Shown here in pieces: positions 1 through 10,604 of a stretch of 64,000 bases of DNA. Location: positions 62,001 through 126,000 of the forward strand of contig JAJTUP010000018.1 in the NCBI GenBank assembly GCA_021399435.1, in the 5' to 3' direction. The notes under the pieces were generated by a model that had not been told where the DNA came from, did no database searches, and saw nothing but the letters and a program-made list of their open reading frames with translations. A program made the position numbers and the translations under genes. The DNA is from Diaporthe sp. PMI_573 (Eukaryota > Ascomycota > Sordariomycetes > Diaporthales > Diaporthaceae). How positions within the stretch are numbered: position 1 is the first letter of the stretch; every line of letters begins with the position of its first letter.

Positions 1-1
1 C

Positions 2-501
2 GCGATAGTTGAGCAAGGCCTCTACTTTCTAATGCCAGCACGGCCATTTTATGGCTATAGTGTGGCAGAGCTCATAAGTGGCGTCCGCAAGATCAAATCG
101 CCTACCTGGTCAAAAGTCGGTAACAAATTGCGCAACAAAGTTGCACCCGCCCATTTTTGCAGTCTTAATGAATTCTTCGAACCTGTCATCAAGTAGGTGG
201 AGAATGATCTGAAGAGTTTGTCGTTATATGATGTCGGGCTTAAGTTGATGGCAGATTCTGCATATCGACAGCATACAGGTGACTCTAGGACGTGATCGAT
301 AACACTCTATGCGGTCGAGATGGTGTTATGGACGAGGGGGCGGTTAAGGACCTTGTGAAGGAGTTGCATCCGTTGGCTTACGATGTCGTTGTACTGTATA
401 CATGTATAACCAAATTAGACATTTGGTGGTATGGGAAGGTGGTTGCGGGTTTTAGGGACAAGTTTGACGGCGTTCAGGCAGGGAGGACCAAGGCTTTATA
501 A
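2..501 (+). pseudogene. Decayed protein-coding fragment, family unknown
   Basis: One reading frame runs from the left edge to a double stop near 501 and is broken by a TAG near 196 and a TGA near 294. It encodes roughly 165 residues of ordinary composition, with stretches such as FLMPARPFYGYS and VKELHPLAYDVVVLYT. The continuity of a single frame across both stops suggests a real exon that has picked up stop mutations. I do not recognise the family. The fragment begins outside the window and no promoter or intron is visible. Confidence 0.4.
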
Positions 502-827
502 TAATTTATTTCCTTGACTTCATACCAGTTTGTCTTGTTTTCTGGTGTCAAGAATTTATCTGGACTTCTTGCTTCCTCTGCCTTAGCTGTGAAAGCACCC
601 CATTATGTCCAAGATAGGATTACGGACCAAGCCATATAGTATAGTATAATCTATTTACTGTGCTGTAGTTTCGAAGTGGTTTTGTAGATTTAGTCGACTT
701 GCAAGTGCTTCTTGCTTTTTTTTAGGGAGAAATTAGCCTCAAGGCATTCTGGTCAAATGATAATGAGAACGCAGATGTCAAGCCTATTCATCTCCTCTAC
801 TACAGTATAGTACCATAGCTTTTTTGA

Positions 828-992
828 TTCAAGTATCATCTGGATAACATCCTACCAAATAAGGATGAGGTGGGTCGGGACGAGAATTTTGATAGTCGTT
901 TACTGGACCAGAAGAAAAATAAAGAGATTGAAGAAAGGGAGAAAGAGATCCAGGAAAAGGAGAACGAGCTTGTGGAACTCGGAAATCTTTAG
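828..992 (+). pseudogene. Charged coiled-coil fragment
   Basis: A frame between a TGA at about 826 and a TAG at 990-992 encodes a short protein piece. It ends in a heptad-like, Glu/Lys-rich stretch (EIEEREKEIQEKENELVEL), typical of a coiled coil. Similar coiled coils occur in many unrelated proteins, so no function is assigned. The two flanking stops and lack of a start suggest a remnant of a larger gene. Another frame over the same bases is open for 93 codons but has a Lys/Arg-biased composition typical of a shadow. Confidence 0.3.
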
Positions 993-1628
993 GACGTTGT
1001 TGCTACCTTTTGTTTTAAAAGTAGATGACGTCATGCAGATGCGGTTATTGGCGGCCTTTTTCAATCATATTCAAGTGTGTGATGGCATCCTTGTCCATTT
1101 TGGGGATAATAGAATGTTCGTAACTAATGATGGCCTCAACATTTAGGCAGCATTATCTATGGATTGCGATAAAGCTCATCTTTACGACCCATCCTTTAAT
1201 AGCGCGGCATGCTTGACCAATCAGAGTAAGCGTTATTTACCTGAGCAATGATTAATATGAGTGGCCTGATTGCAGTGCAGCGTCTCCTGTACTTGCATGC
1301 TGTGCTTTATTTAAGAGCCGGGCAGAGGCTGAAAATTGTGAAGCGCGTGGGAGAAAATAGTGTTTCGATCAAGCTTGGCTCCCTGCTAGGGCTGCGGACC
1401 CGGTTGCGGATATCGGTCGGATCAGCAACCGCTGGAGAGCAAAACGAGGCTGACTTTTGGCTTATATCATCAGTCTTACTTTGATTGGACATCGGCAGTT
1501 GCCTGCAGTGGGGTCTGCCTGCCGGGGAACAAGGACCCCACCTCAATAGACTTCATTTTACAGAGGCGAACTTCAAACAGAACCCTATACAACTTCTCTC
1601 CACTCATACATTTCCACACCAAACAGCA

Positions 1629-1865
1629 ATGGCCGATTTGCACCACTCGATGCAGTATAGCGACACCTCTAGTGAAGGGAACGACCTGTCTGTGCCCGTA
1701 CATGCTTAAAATCCACCCTACGACGAGCACGACCTCCACATTGCGACACCCCTGTCCTCCCCGCCGCGCTATGCCCTTGACGGAGACGATGTAAACGATA
1801 CGGGCGACGTTAGAGTTAAGGGCAGGGCTATTAATAGTAACGGTAGCCCCCGAGGCGGAGATTAA
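1629..1865 (+). pseudogene. N-terminal gene remnant, family unknown
   Basis: A plausible fungal start (CAGCAATGG) opens a frame beginning MADLHHSMQYSDTSSEG. It is interrupted by a TAA near 1707 and resumes in the same frame (NPPYDEHDLHIATPLSSPPR) to a TAA at 1863-1865. The low-complexity, acidic, Ser/Pro-rich composition resembles the disordered N-terminus of a large fungal protein. The rest of the gene is missing because the frame runs into the tandem array that starts at about 1952. I do not recognise the family. Confidence 0.35.
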
Positions 1866-1951
1866 CTAAATTACGGGGCCAAGTTTAAGGCTACACTAAG
1901 CATAACGCTAATACGGGTCTTAGACCAACTTGAGTCTATCCAGAGTTGTGA

Positions 1952-2125
1952 CTATACATCTACTATACAACTATACAACTATACATACTATATAACTATA
2001 CAACTATACAACTATACAACTATACAACTATACAACTATACAAGACCCCCTACTATATAACTATACAACTATATATGTATAGCTGTATAGTTGTATAGTT
2101 ACTATACAACTATATAATTATATAC
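1952..2125. repeat. CTATACAA tandem array with palindromic core (copy 1)
   Basis: The stretch is built almost entirely of the 8-mer CTATACAA and variants. It then carries an AGACCCCCTACTATATAA-like spacer and switches to the complementary repeat TATAGTTG, so the right half can fold onto the left. The same organisation, including the spacer, recurs at 16970-17165. Both arrays have a TTGAGTCTATC-like flank on one side. The array separates a gene remnant from an AT-rich block. Confidence 0.85.
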
Positions 2126-2242
2126 TAATAAAAATTAAAACTAAAAAACAATATAATATATTTTTAAAAAAGACTAAATATATACTTTTATTTTAAAATA
2201 TATAAATATATATCGTTAAATTTATATTTAATTATTTATAAT
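2126..2242. other. AT-rich spacer
   Basis: Short, very AT-rich sequence between the tandem array and the first dispersed repeat copy. Nothing codes here. Confidence 0.6.
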
Positions 2243-2776
2243 TTTGAAGGTTAGTGGATTGAATGGGAGTCAGGTAGCAGTAGGGTGCACTAAGGTCTTG
2301 TTGGGACGCTTGAGAATGGTTTGGACAACTTTGCATTGAATTTGAGTGGGCTTCTGTCAGCCCTCCTCACAGTCCCTCCGACATCGTCTCAACCCTGGGC
2401 ACGCTGTGGTTGGCTCTGGTGCGCAGATAGGGAGGCCGGAAAATTCGGCCCTCGGACCCACTATCTTTGGCTCTAAATAACCAGCCAACCCTAACCCTGA
2501 CAGTAACCAAACTAAATACAGATAAACTTCAGAAATCAGGCTATCTAATAAACTAGGTTACATGCTTTTTGGGTAAGAAATAAGGGGAATGCAGAGGTTC
2601 GAAGTTAGGGTCTTACAATAGCCCAAAAAATCGACTCACGGCCACCAAACTCATCTGCCGGCGCGCACGCCACATAGGCACTTAGCCGAAAAAGTGCCAA
2701 GTCTAGGGTAACTCCCTACGTGAAGTCTAGGGTAACCCCTTACGTGCAGCGCCCACACAAGCGTTTCCGTTTAACA
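2243..2776 (-). mobile_element. 0.5-kb dispersed repeat, copy A, TSD ATAAT
   Basis: The copy runs from TTTGAAGGTTAGTGG to GCGTTTCCGTTTAACA and is flanked on both sides by ATAAT (2238-2242 and 2777-2781), a 5-bp target-site duplication. Read on the minus strand it starts TGTTAAACGG, like an LTR, but ends CCTTCAAA (CCTTCAGA in other copies), so LTR status is not certain. It contains no credible open frame. It is related to copies at 17752, 20947, 41630, 43044 and 43576-44438. The internal sequence is much less AT-rich than its surroundings. Confidence 0.8.
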
Positions 2777-3111
2777 ATAATAAAGAAAAATAAAGCAAAT
2801 AATATACTATTTAGGATTAAGATACTATTAATCTATTAAAATTTAATTTACTATATATAAAGACTTTAATTATTTAAAATTATTTTTATAGTTTTAAAAA
2901 CAAACTATATACTTTAAACTCTATAATAAAAATGATTTACAATAGTATTAATATAATTTAGCTCACCCTAACTATATTATACTATATAGTAAGACTATAA
3001 CCCTATTTAAAAGCCCTTTCAGGAGTATAATTACTACAGCAACCCTTCTGAACGTGCCTACGGTGCATATAAATTTGGCGCTGAGAAATAAATACTTTCT
3101 TACAGTCTAGG
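2777..3111. other. AT-rich gene-free spacer
   Basis: AT-rich sequence between a dispersed repeat and the retrotransposon. No open frame or structural RNA was recognised. The last five bases (CTAGG) are the left target duplication of the retrotransposon. Confidence 0.6.
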
Positions 3112-3314
3112 TGTTGGAATAGCATTAAGTACAGCCGTACGCTTGAGCCTTGATACTGAAGGGATGACTAAGCAGACTACCTTGGCGTGGGCATACATAT
3201 TGTGCCTACTGTACGAAGGTCTCTCTTCTCTCTTAGTTAAAAGAACAAGCAAGAATCAACCAACCAAACCCAATCGTCTAACAATACGTACATACATATA
3301 AAGCCCATTTAACA
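3112..3314 (+). repeat. 5' LTR of the copia element
   Basis: Begins TGTTGGAATAG and ends TTTAACA, with the canonical TG...CA borders. It aligns without gaps to 10402-10604. By hand alignment every difference is a transition. Confidence 0.95.
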
Positions 3315-3349
3315 CTAATCAGTAATTGCTTTGGGTAATTACAGATTAG
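3315..3349 (+). promoter_or_regulatory. Hairpin at the expected primer-binding position
   Basis: Immediately after the 5' LTR, CTAATCAGTAATT (3315-3327) can pair with AATTACAGATTAG (3337-3349), with one A-A mismatch and a loop of about nine bases. A primer-binding site normally starts within a few bases of the LTR end, so this fold sits exactly where reverse transcription would be primed. Which tRNA, if any, is used was not determined. Confidence 0.5.
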
Positions 3350-3372
3350 CAAGAGTGAAGAGACGAGAACTC

Positions 3373-3557
3373 GCCTAAGTCGCTGCCTGCCAGAGCAGAA
3401 CCAGGTATTTAGGCTCTTGTGCTATCTTTTAAAACTCTATATTATTGCCTGCTAGAGCAGAACCGGATATAGAGACCTCTAGACGACTAATTTATCAACC
3501 TTTATACAAGGAAGAGACTATTATTATCGCCTGCCAGAGCAGAACCAGGTAATAGTC
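3373..3557 (+). ncRNA. Three related RNA hairpins in the retrotransposon leader
   Basis: Three 40-42-nt units (3373-3414, 3435-3474, 3516-3557) share a core CTGC-YAGA-GCAG followed by AACCRGG, itself a small stem-loop. Each core is enclosed by 8-bp outer arms of unrelated sequence: GCCTAAGT/ATTTAGGC, CTCTATAT/ATATAGAG and GACTATTA/TAATAGTC. The arms differ but stay complementary, which points to conserved RNA structure. Position between the 5' LTR and gag suggests a role in packaging, dimerisation, translation or priming, which is inference. No known ribozyme core was recognised. Confidence 0.6.
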
Positions 3558-3645
3558 ACAACTTATATAAGAAAGACAAAGTAGTATATACCCCCGTACA
3601 AGCTAAAACCTAAAACCAACCAAGACCTACAATAAGACTAACGCG

Positions 3646-6600
3646 ATGTTATCTAATAATAATACACCAGAACAACCTATAGCAGAGGGTAGCCATTAGG
3701 TAGACATTATTCCTTATATACACGAGGAAATTAGTGAGAAAAGCAATATTCTACCAAATATATAGAGGAAAGCAGTAGACTTTAAGCAATGGAATAGTAT
3801 AGTTAATATACAAGATAGCCTATCAGTAAAGGAATTAACAACCTACTTTACGTAAGTATTAATAAATATTATCTATCTTAACTTAAGCAAAAATAACCTC
3901 TGATATATCTTGTATAAAGATTTTGACGGATAAACAACCTACCAATTTAAACAAGTTTATTATATATTTACCAGAAAATTCCTATAGACACTAGAGGCTA
4001 AAAGAATCTTAATATTATTTGTACAAAGTTGTTTAGAACAAATCTTGGCAATCCTTAAACCAGGGAGACAACAACTCTAACCAGCTATACAAATCTAAGA
4101 AACAATTAAAGACTAACAACTAAGTATCAAAACCCTATAAGTTAATAACTAGCCGTTAGCTTTATAAATATAATTAGAAGCCCCACAAGTTAATAAACGA
4201 CTTCTACCAGGCCCTCGGGCAAATTTAAGATCTATATGAGAACAAATAGCCGATATACAAGGCATATGATAAATTCCCCTTAGGACAAAATTTATATAAA
4301 AGGTAAATAATTTTCTACAACCCTCTTATATAGAGGTTACTAAACACTCTCTATATACTAGAAACCCAGCATATAATCTGCCGCCCAAGCAGATTATATA
4401 CAATAGTCTAGTTAATACCTAGATAGTGGCTATCTTCTAAAAAGGGTAGAGAAAAGATAGAAACTATACTAGACAACTGTACGACCTTTTATACGATAAA
4501 GCACGGATCTTTATTAGCTACTATAAAAGACTTTAAATTAAAGAGGACCAGTACCATACAGTCTTTTCAGACATTTTTTCTAGTTGCATAAAAGATTTTT
4601 ATCTCTATTATATAGGGCCAGAGAAGAGATAAGACAAGATCTATACTTTACTAGATACCTATTTTAATACAAACATTAACTACAATGTCTATTGGGCAGA
4701 CTGGACGACTCTTTTTTTTGTACGACTAAAAAGAGAGAACCCTGACAAGATATTAGTAGAGATTCTAGAAACTCTTATTGACAAGCTACAGCTTGTATAA
4801 CGAGTACTTGGAAAAGGATACCAGGGAGAGGTTCTACTACGTATAACAGTAACTAGAGCCTGCCGAGGAGTTTTAGAGCTAGAAGCCGCCCTAATTTAGC
4901 AGAAACCTATATGTAAGGCATTATTTTTAGACCTTAGAGCCTCCCTCCAAGTGGCTATAGACCGGAAACCTGCATAGCGATTTTATACGTACAATAGTTT
5001 TATAGATATTAACTTTATAGACCGACGGTATATTTTAAACTTTAAAAACTGTTAGAAGCTGTTATATAATAATAATTGATTTCCCAGACAGATAGTGCCA
5101 TATTGTACAATAAACCTAATAGGACAACCAAGTTAGAGACCCTATAGACAGTTAAGCCGTAAACCCTACGGCTTTAGCTATATAAGCTAAAAGTAGAAAT
5201 GCTTTATATACAAGAAGAAAGGATGCTAGTTAACCAATTACCCAGAATTAGAAAGGAAATATATAAAAGACCAATACCTTTAGGCCTATAAGATACTAGA
5301 ACAAGACCCTCTATACAATAACTTTACATCCTACCTACTTGACTATAAGGAAGAGAACTCTATAGAAGTAGAATTAGATAATAGCTAAGACTCTAAAAGT
5401 AAGACCTAGTTAGTATACTTTATAGACTTATCTTTTTATTATTGTATAATAGGCGAAGACATCTTTTTGGCACCTAAGACAGTAAAGGCAAGCCAATTTA
5501 TACTATAGAACCTATACAGCATTATCTACCAAAGAGAACTATAAGATACTGGAGCTGCTAGATTCTCTATAGTAGGGAAGCCCTAGGTACTAGCCTATTT
5601 TTGTGAAAACCCTTGTATAAAGGTATCTTAGATACCCGGAAAAGCATTAGTAAAGTTTAGTCTAAGCAAGGCAATTTTACCTATTGGTATGATTTTAATA
5701 AATAACTTTATTGGACGAGTTAAATACTATATTTTGGATACCTCTACCCTATTTCTTTTCTCTCTATATAATGTAGATAGACTAGGAGCCTACTTTAATA
5801 ATGTATAAAACGTTATTGTACGAAGTGATGGCACGATAATTTCTGTAGTATATAAATAGGGTTACCTATTTTTTAACATTAGCTGTACGGAAGTAGTTTT
5901 ATTCTTTATAGAAGCATAGCTTAGAAGGCTTTATAGAAGATTTGGACACCTATATATAGAGAAGCTATATTGACTCCTGAGAAGTGCTGGGTATATAGAT
6001 GTAGAAGAAGCTATTCTGGAGAAAATTTAGAAGTTTTGCTACTATTGCCAATTATATAATCTAGTATCAAAGAGATTTAAGTTCTTTATTAGGGACGAAA
6101 GCTACTTTAACTACGAAATTGTTATAGATGTAGTATAACTAGGAAACTAAAACGTTTTGTATATAATTAATGTAGATACAAGCTTTTAAGCAGTAACTTT
6201 CCTTAGCTCCTTGTTTATACAAGATACATAGAATGCCCTATATAGGTACTGGATCTATACCTATACGGGCCCGCCTGACTATATTGTATATAACCTAGGT
6301 ACTAATTTTGCTTTGGAAGAATTTAGGAATAGTGCTAAGATTATGAGTATTTTGTATAAAGAGATGCCTGTAGAAATATACTGAGCTGTTGGCAAGATTG
6401 AGAGAGTATATACACTACTCCGGAGAGCATACGATATTTTAAAGGTAGAAATCGGCTACTGTATAGATAAGGAGACTATTCTTTAGATAGCTATTAAAGC
6501 TTTAAACAATATAGCTGGCCTAAACGGCATTATACTAACTTTACTTGTTTTTAGAGCATATCTATAAATAAGCCAGGACTTACCGCCGTTATCTAATATT

Positions 6601-8628
6601 ATATAAAGGGCAGAAGCTATATAGAAGGCTATGAAAATGCTAAGAGGAATTTGTATGGAAGTTAATATTAATCGGGCAATTAATACAAGGAACGGCCTAT
6701 ATACATATAAAGTGCTTTCTCTTTTACTGAAAAGTAAAGTTATGGTTTGGAGAGAGAACAAGGGATAGACTGGATTGTACGAAATTAAAGGGATTAAAGG
6801 ATATATAATTACTGTGGATATAGTTAACGGGCCAACTTAGTTTTGTATAATATATGTTAAACCCTATTATTGATCTGATGAGATTGCACGACTGTTAGAC
6901 GACAACCTTCCGGAACTACCTTTTCTAGAGTAAATTTAACTAAGGAAGAGAGGGAGATTAAGAAAGCATCTTGTATGATTCTTACCAAGACTCTTTCTTA
7001 TCTAGAAGGAGAGAGATAACTACGAGTTAGTTGTTAAGCTTTGCCAAGATAATATTATCACTATTTTAGGGGCCCTGTATAAAGAATTAGACGCCATGGA
7101 AATTGATGCCCTAGTAAATAAAGAAGTCTTTTGCTTTGTACGATATGACCCAACGGTGTATAAGGCACTAAGAGTTTATAAGACGCGTATGGTATGAGAG
7201 ATTAAAAACAAGTTAACTAGACTAGTTGAAAAGTTAAGACTTGTTATATAAGGCTATGGTGATAAGGGTAAAGAAATTATTTTTACTTAAGTATCTATAA
7301 TTTAACAAATGAGCCAGCGTATAATTCTAGCCTTAGGACCAACCCTTATACTATACTTTGGTGTGAGGGGGGAGCTTTGAGATATTACTTAGGCATATAC
7401 TTAGTTATATAACCTACTTATAAGGACAATTATTATATAACTACTAGTAGAGCTACGGGATAGATATTTTTTAGATATAGTTCTTCTAATTAAGAAGCTA
7501 TTGTACGGCCTTGTAGAGTCTAGCCTCTATTAATACAAGACCTATTATATACACTATACTAAATCTTTGAAGATGTTAGTTTCTATGTACGACCTATGCC
7601 TACTGTTTACTATAGACGGCCTAGAATCCTTTAGAATTGCAGGACTTTAGATAGACGATACTTTAATCTTTGCTACTATATGATTTTTAGAAAGAGAGGA
7701 AGAAGAACTTTAGAAGAAAGGGTTTTGTATAAAGCTAAAGACAATTCTAGAGGAAAATACTTTAATTAATTTTAACGGCGGACAAATTTAGAAGGATGAG
7801 GATAACATTATTCTTACTTAGAAAGGCCAAGCAAACCAGCTTTGTATAATTAATATAGACAAAGAGGACGTATTCTAACAATATGTTACATAATGTATAA
7901 GAGGAGTATATATAGCTTTAATCTGTTAACTAGAAGCGTTGTATGACTTATCAATAGCTGTATAAGTTAAGAACCTTAAGGAAAAGGATATAGAGACCTT
8001 AAATGTATGACTAGGGTAGCAAATAGAGAATTCTAAAAGAGGGCTAATCTACATACTATTTAAACTTAATTGTATAAAGATGTATATCTTTATAGATGGC
8101 TTATTTATAAACAATAAGGACCTTATGTTATAACTTGGATTTATTATTGTGCTAGCTATGGAAACTAGCTGTATAGAAACTAATTTTGAGATCTTTAGAA
8201 ACATTATATACTAGAGCTTAATAAAGTATAAAAGAGTAACCCGGAGCATATTAGTGAGCAAGCTGTACAGCATAATAACTAGATTTAATAGTAGTATAGT
8301 ACTTAGTATAACAATGAATAGAATCATAGACTGTTTGGCTATACTAAGAATTCTAGTAGTAATCTACTTAGATTTACGCTTATTATACGAATACCTAGTA
8401 AAGCTGGGAACTATAGACGAGAAGAGACTTATAATAGACATTATATCTCTTAGGGAATTATATAAGAGGAAAGAAATTTTTAAGGTACAATGGATTGATG
8501 GCCGAGATAACCTAGTAGATACTTATATAAAGAAGACACTAAATTTAGTATTAGAGCAACTTATTTCTACTAATAGATTAAAGATTAGGATTAAAGTATA
8601 TGTAGATTGCCTGGATCAAAAAGAATAG
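3646..8628 (+). pseudogene. copia gag-pol polyprotein, riddled with stops
   Basis: Starting at ATG 3646 (MLSNNNTPEQPIAEG), conserved blocks appear in this order: a gag-like region; an integrase zinc-finger block (GHLYIEKLY, then FCYYCQLY) near 5950-6060; an integrase core (IVIDVV) near 6120; a reverse-transcriptase block (GELYDITQAYT near 7370); the IDDTLIFA catalytic block near 7650; and an RNase H block (IFIDGLFINNKDL near 8090; VQWIDGRDNLVD near 8490). The order INT-RT-RH places it in Ty1/copia. In-frame stops are mostly TAG, where Gln or Trp would be expected, so it is non-functional. The last uninterrupted stretch is 8254-8628. Confidence 0.9.
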
Positions 8629-8875
8629 AGGAAAAAGATAGAGACTACTTAGGTCTAGAGTTATACTAGGAATTAAATCTAGGCCTTTAGCTAAAAAGCT
8701 AGGATTTTCCTAACTAGACTATATGACTGGAATAAGACCCTTACTATCTCTATTAAAAGAGGAGGAAAAGATATGTTTATAAGAAGGGGTAGGAAAAGAG
8801 ATAGCTAATTTGATTATATAAGGATAGACTAAAAAGGGTGAGAAGAAAAGACTATAGAATAAGCCTAGGATGTAC

Positions 8876-9012
8876 AATAGATAGGCCTAGGATATGGCTA
8901 GGATAGCCTTAGGACATATAAAGGATACGGCTAGGATAACTTAGGATATAGCCAGGATACTTTAGGATATATAAGGATAGAGCCAAGATACCTTAGGATA
9001 TAGCCAGGATAC
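8876..9012 (+). repeat. AGGATATAGCCAGGATACTTT tandem repeat in the 3' region
   Basis: Imperfect units of about 21 bp (AGGATATAGCCAGGATACTT) alternate with longer 30-bp versions, for about five to six units. The array lies between the end of RNase H and the 3' LTR, inside the retrotransposon. Confidence 0.75.
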
Positions 9013-9533
9013 TTTAGCTGTATAAAAAGCGACTAAAGGTAGACCCAGGGCAGGGTCAGGCTGTATAAGAATGGCTAAGAATACTACTATAGCCTGGGAG
9101 AAAGTAAAAACAAGGGATATTTTAGATAAAAGCTTATATCTTGTAGGAACAGGATTATATAGAAATTAAGTTAAGAGAAGTTTGGATTTAATATATAAAA
9201 AAAAGAATTATTGTATAAATAAAGTGGGAGGAAAGCCCACTATTAGAGAAAATCTACTATATGAAAAACCCGACCTTCTACTACCTAAGATCTACTATAT
9301 AACCTAATTTATTTAGAACCAGAATTAATGATTTAGGCATTATGCTATAAGTTAATTACTACAGGCTTGTATTTAACCTTAAGGCTCGGGATACCCTTAG
9401 CATTAGACTCTTTATTATTTAAAGAATCCTTATTACTTAAATCAGACGGCTAATTATCGTTATAATGGTCGCAACAATTTTTGTATAACTGCTATATATA
9501 CTCTATACAAGCATCCCTATAGAATCTATTAAG

Positions 9534-9758
9534 GTGCGAGTAATGCTTAAAGTACTTAGTTATACAATAGTTGCCACACTTCTGCAAGCAACGGCCAGCT
9601 ATATTTTTGTGCAACTAAATGAGGATTGCACAAAAGTAGCTTTCCCGGCAAATAATCTTGGCCTAGGCCTTCTATATTGTGTTGCCCTTAGCTATCTGTA
9701 CGGTAATGTCGACAGACGGGAGACAGCAAGTACTATGCTCTTTGTTTTAAACTCTTAG
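9534..9758 (+). CDS. Short open frame in the 3' region of the copia element
   Basis: A 74-codon frame (MRVMLKVLSYTIVATL...) is intact although the polyprotein is shredded. It has a hydrophobic N-terminal half and ends NVDRRETASTMLFVLNS. Its length could occur by chance and no family was recognised. It might be the tail of an extra domain downstream of RNase H, or a fortuitous frame. It is listed because its base composition is visibly less AT-rich than the adjoining sequence. Confidence 0.2.
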   Translation: MRVMLKVLSYTIVATLLQATASYIFVQLNEDCTKVAFPANNLGLGLLYCVALSYLYGNVDRRETASTMLFVLNS

Positions 9759-10401
9759 TTAGTATGAGGCATAGCTGAGGCAAGAAGGGTAGTACAAATG
9801 CTGGTATATATTGCGAGCAGAAAGGCCTGATTTGTAGCAGAGGAAGTCGGGATGTTTAGGTAGTTTACCCCATTAAAGTTATCGACAAATATGCCGCTAA
9901 ATTGAGGCTAGGCGTTTGCCATTATTTGAAGAGGTCGAGAAGTTTTGGTTTGAAGTTTGATTTAAAAAATATACGACGATATATATAGCAGAGTGTATGT
10001 ATGTGTGTGTGTGGGTATGTGTGTTGTATGTTGAAAAGGAAAGAGGAAAGGGAAGTAAAGAAAGGGAAGTAGGCAAAAGCCTTGAAGGCGTACGGTGTCC
10101 TAGCAATTAGTTAGCGTATCTACTACCAGTGTGATAAACTTAAGTAAGTGAGTTACTATCTTTAGAAGGCAGCTCTTGTGGCCTTTTCTTGAGAAGCTCT
10201 TTTTGTGTAAAAGGGAAGGGTTTGAAAAGGGTAGTGTTTTACGTATATATGGCGCAATCTTGATTTGTATGGGAAACAAAGGAAAAGGCAGCATAACTTG
10301 CCTACGTTAGAAGCTCTGAAAAGCTGTTGCGTATAAGCAGCTTAACCTGCTTATATAACTAGTCTGCAAGCGTATGGTACTTATAAAGAAAAGATTGCCA
10401 G

Positions 10402-10604
10402 TGTTGGAATAGTATTAAGTATAGCCGTACGCTTGAGCCTTGATATTGAAGGGATGACTAAGTAGACCGCCTTGGCGTGGGCATGTATATTGTGCCTATT
10501 GTGCGGAGGTCTCTCTTCTCTCTTAGTTAGAAGAACAAGCAAGAATTAACTAACTAAACCTAATTGTCTAACGATATGTATGTACGTACAAAGCCCATTT
10601 AACA
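10402..10604 (+). repeat. 3' LTR of the copia element
   Basis: Same length and borders as the 5' LTR and followed by the duplicated CTAGG. Most of its differences from the 5' LTR carry T where the 5' LTR has C. Only a weak purine run precedes it. Confidence 0.95.

Larger units (their letters stand above)
3112..10604 (+). mobile_element. Complete but RIP-inactivated Ty1/copia LTR retrotransposon
   Basis: Two 203-bp LTRs (3112-3314, 10402-10604), both TGTTGGAATAG...CCCATTTAACA, bound a 7,493-bp element. It is flanked by the 5-bp duplication CTAGG (3107-3111, 10605-10609). The internal order of gag-like, integrase, reverse transcriptase and RNase H identifies Ty1/copia, since Ty3/gypsy places integrase last. 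The coding region is full of TAG and TAA stops, consistent with RIP at CpA. The element is long for copia because of a roughly 0.3-kb leader and a 1.8-kb region after RNase H. It cannot encode its own proteins. Confidence 0.95.

Noticed and set aside
2243..2776. Helitron, because the copies start with TC
   Set aside because: The other end lacks CTRR and a terminal hairpin, and two copies have 5-bp target duplications, which Helitrons do not make.
3373..3557. Hammerhead or twister ribozyme
   Set aside because: The conserved bases do not include the hammerhead CUGAUGA/GAAA core or a twister core.
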